64,000 nucleotides of DNA from Torymus aiolomorphi (Eukaryota > Arthropoda > Insecta > Hymenoptera > Torymidae): positions 47,429,083 through 47,493,082 of the forward strand of contig CM070874.1 in NCBI GenBank assembly GCA_036365515.1, read 5' to 3'. Positions 60,264-64,000 of this stretch are shown here, piece by piece. A model generated the notes under the pieces. That model had not been told where the DNA came from. It was given only the letters and a program-made list of their open reading frames with translations, and did not search any database. Each line of letters starts with the position of its first letter. The first letter of the stretch is position 1. The position numbers and the translations under genes are program-made.

Positions 60264-60908
60264 GCAATAAACAACCGGAGGCCGAAATGAAAGCCGCGCC
60301 AGAAAAGATTGAGAAGGAAAACATAGCGAAAGAAAGCCGCTAACAGAGGCCCTCCAATCAGTACTAGGAGACGACTCGAGAGCTTTTAGGTCCAAAAAAG
60401 TCCCAATAAACTCAAATTTGATTCAACACTGGAATCATTATACATTAAAAGGTCTAGGGAAGGAGGACAGAGACACACTAATAAACAAATATGAGATGCC
60501 AACAAAGTTGAGCGCTCCTAGCTTAAATGAACAACTAAGTGGAAAACTGAACGATAAGTCGATAAGGCGAGACAATTACCGCTACGAAACGCAAAAAACG
60601 CGGCTCTGACTGCATTGGGATCTGCAATTACAATGATTAATGATGAAGAGGACGGTATTGACGAAAAAGAATTCCTTGCGAAAATAACAGACGCGGCTAA
60701 GGCAATGACAGATGTGCAGTTCCAGCTGAGTGAAGCCCGACGGGCATTTATCACGCCTCGATTTTCAAAACCTTTTCAGGAAATATTAAAATCTGCCAAA
60801 CCAGATACGCTACTTTATGGTATGGAATTATCGGCAAAAATAAAAGAAACAAAAGAGGCAAATACGCTCCTCAAGGATATTGCGGTCGATCCCATGCAAA
60901 AGCCCTAG
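60264..60908 (+). pseudogene. DIRS gag-like protein, main part, frameshifted
   Basis: After an acceptor-like 'ttccgttacag' (60253-60263) coding resumes (NKQPEAEMKAAPEKIEKENI) and stops at TAA 60341-60343. Another frame carries LTEALQSVLGDDSRAF and LIQHWNHYTLKGLGKEDRDT, then KYEMPTKLSAPSLNEQL. A shift near 60555 leads to LRNAKNAALTALGSAITMIN, AMTDVQFQLSEARRAFI and LLYGMELSAKIKETKEANTL. The succession 'W....L.KGL....R......Y..P.N...L.AP.LN' followed by a helical stretch is the pattern of DIRS/PAT gag-like ORF1 proteins. At least three small lesions are present. The frame of the RT gene is open back to about 60890, so gag and pol overlap or were joined. Confidence 0.75.
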
Positions 60909-61093
60909 AACAGAACGGAAAACTTCAGGCGCCCGCTCGGGACGAGACACCCTCACAACAGAGCGGGCCTTACAAATTCACCAGGATAGGACCGACAAAA
61001 AATCTATTTCAAAAGGTTCCGGGGGAACTACAGACAGACACAGGGTCGATATTCGAACCAAAAACCGAGGGGGAAGCAAAGGAACATGTACAT

Positions 61094-62767
61094 GTGAGTA
61101 TTAAGATAGGAGGTCGCTTAAAATATTTTTATAGGGCCTGGTGTGAAATCACAAAAGATAAATTTATACGGGAATGCATAAAAGGTTACAAAATTCCTTT
61201 CATACGCCAACCAAAGCAAAAGTTTATGGAAACGAAAAGTACAAAAAATATGAAAGATAAAAAGATTATCGGTGAAGAAATAAAAAAGTTAATAGACAAG
61301 GGCGCAATTATTGAAAGCAAAAAAGAAAGGAATCAGTACATATCACCGTACTTTGTAAGACCAAAAACAGATGGTTCATACAGGTTCATATTTAACTTAA
61401 AAGGCCTAAATAAATACGTCAAAAAGATACACTTTAAAATAGAGGATTTAAAAATGGCTACAAAACTAATATCAAAAGGTGAAAATATGATAACTATAGA
61501 TTTACAGGATGCTTACTTTTTTGTACCGATACATAAAAGCTTCAGAAAATATTTGAAATTTAAATTTGAAAACAAACTGTACAAGTTTGTATGCTTACCA
61601 TTCGGCCTTAGCACCAGCCCATATATATTCACAAAAATTCTCAAGCCGGTTATGAGCCATCTAAGATCGCAGGGTTTTTTGTCGGTTATCTATCTTGATG
61701 ATGTATTAGGAATAGCAAACGATTACGAAAAATGTAAAGCCAATGGCCTAAGCTCGGTTAATCTTCTGAAAAACTTAAGCTTCATTATAAACAACAAAAA
61801 ATCTGTATTATCGCCATCAACTCTCTGTAAATATTTAGGCTTCATTATAAATTCGAAAGAATGTACACTAACCTTAACAGACAAAAAGAAAACAAATCTA
61901 CTCAATCTTCTAGAGAACTTTCTAGCCAGACAAACGTGTCAGATAAAAGAATTTGCTATGCTAATCGGAAAGCTGGTATCGGCTTGCCCAGCAGTCGAGT
62001 ACGGGTGGCTGTATACCAAAGTTATGGAAGGGAAAAAGATTGAAGCTTTAAACCAATCACTCGGCAATTATAAGGCAAAGATGGATATAACAGACACAAT
62101 CAAATCGGACATGAATTGGTGGATAAGAAATATACCTTGCAGTTATAAAAAATTTAAAAGAGAAAAGTTTAAGAAAGAAATTTATACAGATGCATCAGAT
62201 GTAGGTTGGGGTGCCACCGATGGAGAAAATAGCATCTATGGGTTTTGGAACAATGAACAAAAAGAAACACATATAAATTACAAAGAACTATTTACAGTAC
62301 AATTAGCTCTAGAAAGATTATGCAATGATGAAAGTAATTGTACCCTGTTACTTAGAATAGACAACACGACAGCAATAGCATATATTAACAAAATGAGCGG
62401 GGTAAGATACAAAAAGTTTAATAAACTAGTTAGGAACATATGGCAATGGGCGGAAAGGAGAAAAATATTCCTCACAGCATCATATATTCCATCGAAGGAA
62501 AATAAAGACGCAGATAGGCTATCAGGATTATTAAATAACGACTCGAACTGGGTTTTGTCTATGTCAGTATATAGGGTTATAACTGATAATTTTGGCTTAC
62601 CAGAAGTAGATTTATTCGCTTCCGCTGAAAACAATAAATGCAAGAAATACTTTTCTTGGTTTCCGGACGCTAAAGCCTTACAAATCGACGCATTTACGGT
62701 TGTATTGACGGATATTTTCTTTTATGCATTACCGCCATTGATATATTCTTTATATCTAATATATTGA
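61094..62767 (+). CDS. DIRS reverse transcriptase-RNase H
   Basis: 557 codons; the nominal start at 61094 is not an ATG and the frame is open upstream to about 60890. RT blocks: YISPYFVRPKTDGSYRFIFN, MITIDLQDAYFFVPIHKSF, CLPFGLSTSPYIFTKIL and the catalytic VIYLDDVLGIAND, then KCKANGLSSVNLLKNL and YLGFIINS. RNase H follows: EIYTDASDVGWGATDGENSI, NYKELFTVQLALERL and LLRIDNTTAIAYIN, with SYIPSKENKDADRLSGL. The end (PEVDLFASAENNKCKKYFSW, IDAFTVVLTDIFFYALPPL) is the segment that in DIRS elements links RNase H to the recombinase. The frame then stops at 62767, and the homologous sequence continues in the next frame, so a small indel near 62740 is likely. RT and RNase H active-site residues are all present. 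Confidence 0.92.
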   Translation: MSIKIGGRLKYFYRAWCEITKDKFIRECIKGYKIPFIRQPKQKFMETKSTKNMKDKKIIGEEIKKLIDKGAIIESKKERNQYISPYFVRPKTDGSYRFIFNLKGLNKYVKKIHFKIEDLKMATKLISKGENMITIDLQDAYFFVPIHKSFRKYLKFKFENKLYKFVCLPFGLSTSPYIFTKILKPVMSHLRSQGFLSVIYLDDVLGIANDYEKCKANGLSSVNLLKNLSFIINNKKSVLSPSTLCKYLGFIINSKECTLTLTDKKKTNLLNLLENFLARQTCQIKEFAMLIGKLVSACPAVEYGWLYTKVMEGKKIEALNQSLGNYKAKMDITDTIKSDMNWWIRNIPCSYKKFKREKFKKEIYTDASDVGWGATDGENSIYGFWNNEQKETHINYKELFTVQLALERLCNDESNCTLLLRIDNTTAIAYINKMSGVRYKKFNKLVRNIWQWAERRKIFLTASYIPSKENKDADRLSGLLNNDSNWVLSMSVYRVITDNFGLPEVDLFASAENNKCKKYFSWFPDAKALQIDAFTVVLTDIFFYALPPLIYSLYLIY

Positions 62768-63003
62768 TATTAAAGACACTAGAAAAAATAAAACTAGAAA
62801 AAGGCACAGGCATCATAGTAATTTCAAAATGGTATAATCAACCTTTCTATCCACTATTTCTCAGTTTATGCGCGAGTAAAAAACTGATTTTTGGACCAAA
62901 TAACGATTTATTATCATCTCCTCATAGGCAGAGAAAGCACCCCAGAGCAGCGCACTTACAGCTTGTGGCGGCAGTCGTATCCGGGAAGCATTCACACGAA
63001 TGA
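62764..63003 (+). pseudogene. DIRS pol linker segment after frameshift
   Basis: 79 codons (LKTLEKIKLEKGTGIIVISK, WYNQPFYPLFLSLCASKKLI) that continue the RNase H C-terminal extension in another frame. It ends at TGA 63001-63003, which overlaps the recombinase ATG (63000-63002) as ATGA. Not an independent gene. Confidence 0.7.
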
Positions 63004-63938
63004 ATGTACCAGCCGAATCATTGGAAATTATGTTGGCCTCTCTGAGTAAATCGACACGCAAACAATACGAGACTAGTTTAAGAAAGTGGACTGATTTTTG
63101 TACCAGATACGGAATTAAGATATTTGAACCAGGAGAAGAGGACATAGCTAGATTCTTGACAGAAGGTTACAAGAAAGGAGAATCGTATAGTACTCTAAAC
63201 ACGGACAGATGTGCTGTCGCGTTAATAACAAGCGGGAAAATCGGTAAAAGCAAGATGATCAAACGATTCCTTAAAGGTTGCTTCAAATCAAGACCAGTAA
63301 AACCAAAATACACGAGTATCTTGGACGTAGATAGAGTATTAGATTATTTAGAGAACCTAGCACCTACAGTATCATTAGATTATAAGAATTTATCATTAAA
63401 ATCTTTAATGCTCCTAGCGCTGTGGAGTGCACAAAGAGCCCAAACGTTAGCAAAAATCAGGATAGAAGATGTGCATATATTCGAAGATAAAATAGAAATC
63501 CTTATAACGGAGGTATTAAAAACATCACGCTCAGGTTTTCAACAACCAATCATTAAATTACCGAAATTTGTGGAGAGACCGGAGATATGTGTTTTTACAT
63601 GCATTAAAACATACATAGAGAAGACAAAACCATTAAGGGACGATCAAAAGTACTTATTTCTTGCAATAAAGAAACCATACATATCAATAGGCTCGCAAAC
63701 AGCAAGCCGGTGGCTAAAACAAACTTTGTCGAAAGCTGGTATAGACACAAACACATTTTCGGGACATTCGACAAGACACGCGTCTACCTCAAAAGCCTAT
63801 AGTAAAGGCGTAAGTTTGGACACTATTAGAAAGACTGCGGGCTGGTCCAATAAGTTTGAAATATTTGCGAAATATTACAATAGACCAATCCAGCAGGAGG
63901 AGGAGAACAATTTCATAATAAGTTTATTAAATAAGTAG
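63000..63938 (+). CDS. DIRS tyrosine recombinase
   Basis: 312 residues, ATG at 63000, intact. N-terminal SAM-like helical domain (SLSKSTRKQYETSLRKWTDF, GEEDIARFLTEGY, GESYSTLNTDRCAVALI). The catalytic domain shows the first Arg in ALWSAQRAQTLAKI, the H..R pair in SGHSTRHASTSKAY and the nucleophile Tyr in FAKYYNRP. It inserts the circular DNA intermediate of the element without target duplication, in place of an integrase. The start overlaps the previous stop (ATGA), consistent with stop-restart or reinitiation. All key residues are present, so this domain could still be active even though gag is broken. Confidence 0.93.
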   Translation: MNVPAESLEIMLASLSKSTRKQYETSLRKWTDFCTRYGIKIFEPGEEDIARFLTEGYKKGESYSTLNTDRCAVALITSGKIGKSKMIKRFLKGCFKSRPVKPKYTSILDVDRVLDYLENLAPTVSLDYKNLSLKSLMLLALWSAQRAQTLAKIRIEDVHIFEDKIEILITEVLKTSRSGFQQPIIKLPKFVERPEICVFTCIKTYIEKTKPLRDDQKYLFLAIKKPYISIGSQTASRWLKQTLSKAGIDTNTFSGHSTRHASTSKAYSKGVSLDTIRKTAGWSNKFEIFAKYYNRPIQQEEENNFIISLLNK

Positions 63939-64000
63939 AATTATAAGGTCGATCAATCAACCAAAGAAACATGACCAAGAGATTAACTAGATTAAAAACA
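63939..64000 (+). other. DIRS 3' region, cut by window end
   Basis: Sequence after the recombinase stop; the right inverted repeat and internal complementary region are expected beyond the window. Confidence 0.4.

Larger units (their letters stand above)
60178..64000 (+). mobile_element. DIRS-like tyrosine-recombinase retrotransposon, right part
   Basis: Continues the element begun near 29500: gag remainder (60264-60908), RT-RNase H (to 62767, continuing to 63003 after a frameshift) and tyrosine recombinase (63000-63938). A tyrosine recombinase with RT-RNase H and no DDE integrase is diagnostic of DIRS-like retrotransposons. The right terminal repeat and circle-junction sequence are not reached before the window ends. 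Confidence 0.88.

Overview
The window is eukaryotic, almost certainly insect, genomic DNA: AT-rich and crowded with transposable elements. The only host gene recognised is selenoprotein S (SelS/VIMP), in five exons at 16591-27298. It ends in a cysteine-containing tail where vertebrate SelS has selenocysteine. Such replacement fits insect lineages that have lost selenoproteins, and Hymenoptera is my weak preference. SelS intron 4 (about 9.6 kb) is filled with transposons.

Layout. 1-3400: AT-rich DNA with a LINE reverse-transcriptase fragment and a three-copy tandem repeat. 3427-8300: terminal-inverted-repeat (TIR) elements, several with TTA/TAA target duplications, one carrying a broken BED-zinc-finger transposase-like gene, then a 92-bp satellite. 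8500-12870: TA-inserted elements lodged in an inverted part of that satellite; one carries a further insertion made mostly of tandem repeats. 13500-16400: fold-back elements and microsatellites. 16591-27298: SelS; its last intron holds a 5S-related sequence, a second copy of the 8500-11737 element (18581-23317) interrupted by a 3.5-kb TG...CA unit, and more fold-back elements. 27566-28065: a tRNA-related SINE with a perfect 16-bp target duplication.

From about 29500 to the end there is a three-level nest. A DIRS-like tyrosine-recombinase retrotransposon (left part about 29500-30306, right part 60178 to the window end) was entered by a Polinton/Maverick (adintovirus-like) element (30313-60177; roughly 0.5-kb TIRs; target duplication AACATG/AATATG). 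That element was in turn entered by a 14.2-kb Ty3/Gypsy element on the minus strand (42167-56363; target duplication AGTC), which splits the penton-like gene.

The Polinton encodes a protein-primed DNA polymerase B (rightward), then leftward an integrase with chromodomain, a fibre-like protein, a small PPP1R15/GADD34-like protein, an acidic coiled-coil protein and a packaging ATPase, then rightward a phospholipase A2-adenain-like protease fusion, a penton-like protein, a small basic protein, the major capsid protein, a 249-residue protein and a possible OB-fold protein. Several genes keep a TATA box about 30 bp upstream of a CAGT initiator. The copy is dead: DNA polymerase, integrase, ATPase, penton and capsid genes carry stops, frameshifts, catalytic substitutions or the Gypsy insertion. 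The most interesting gene is the 68-residue PPP1R15-like protein, which has a PP1-docking motif and the WEQ..ARDR..RF core expected of a regulator of eIF2-alpha dephosphorylation.
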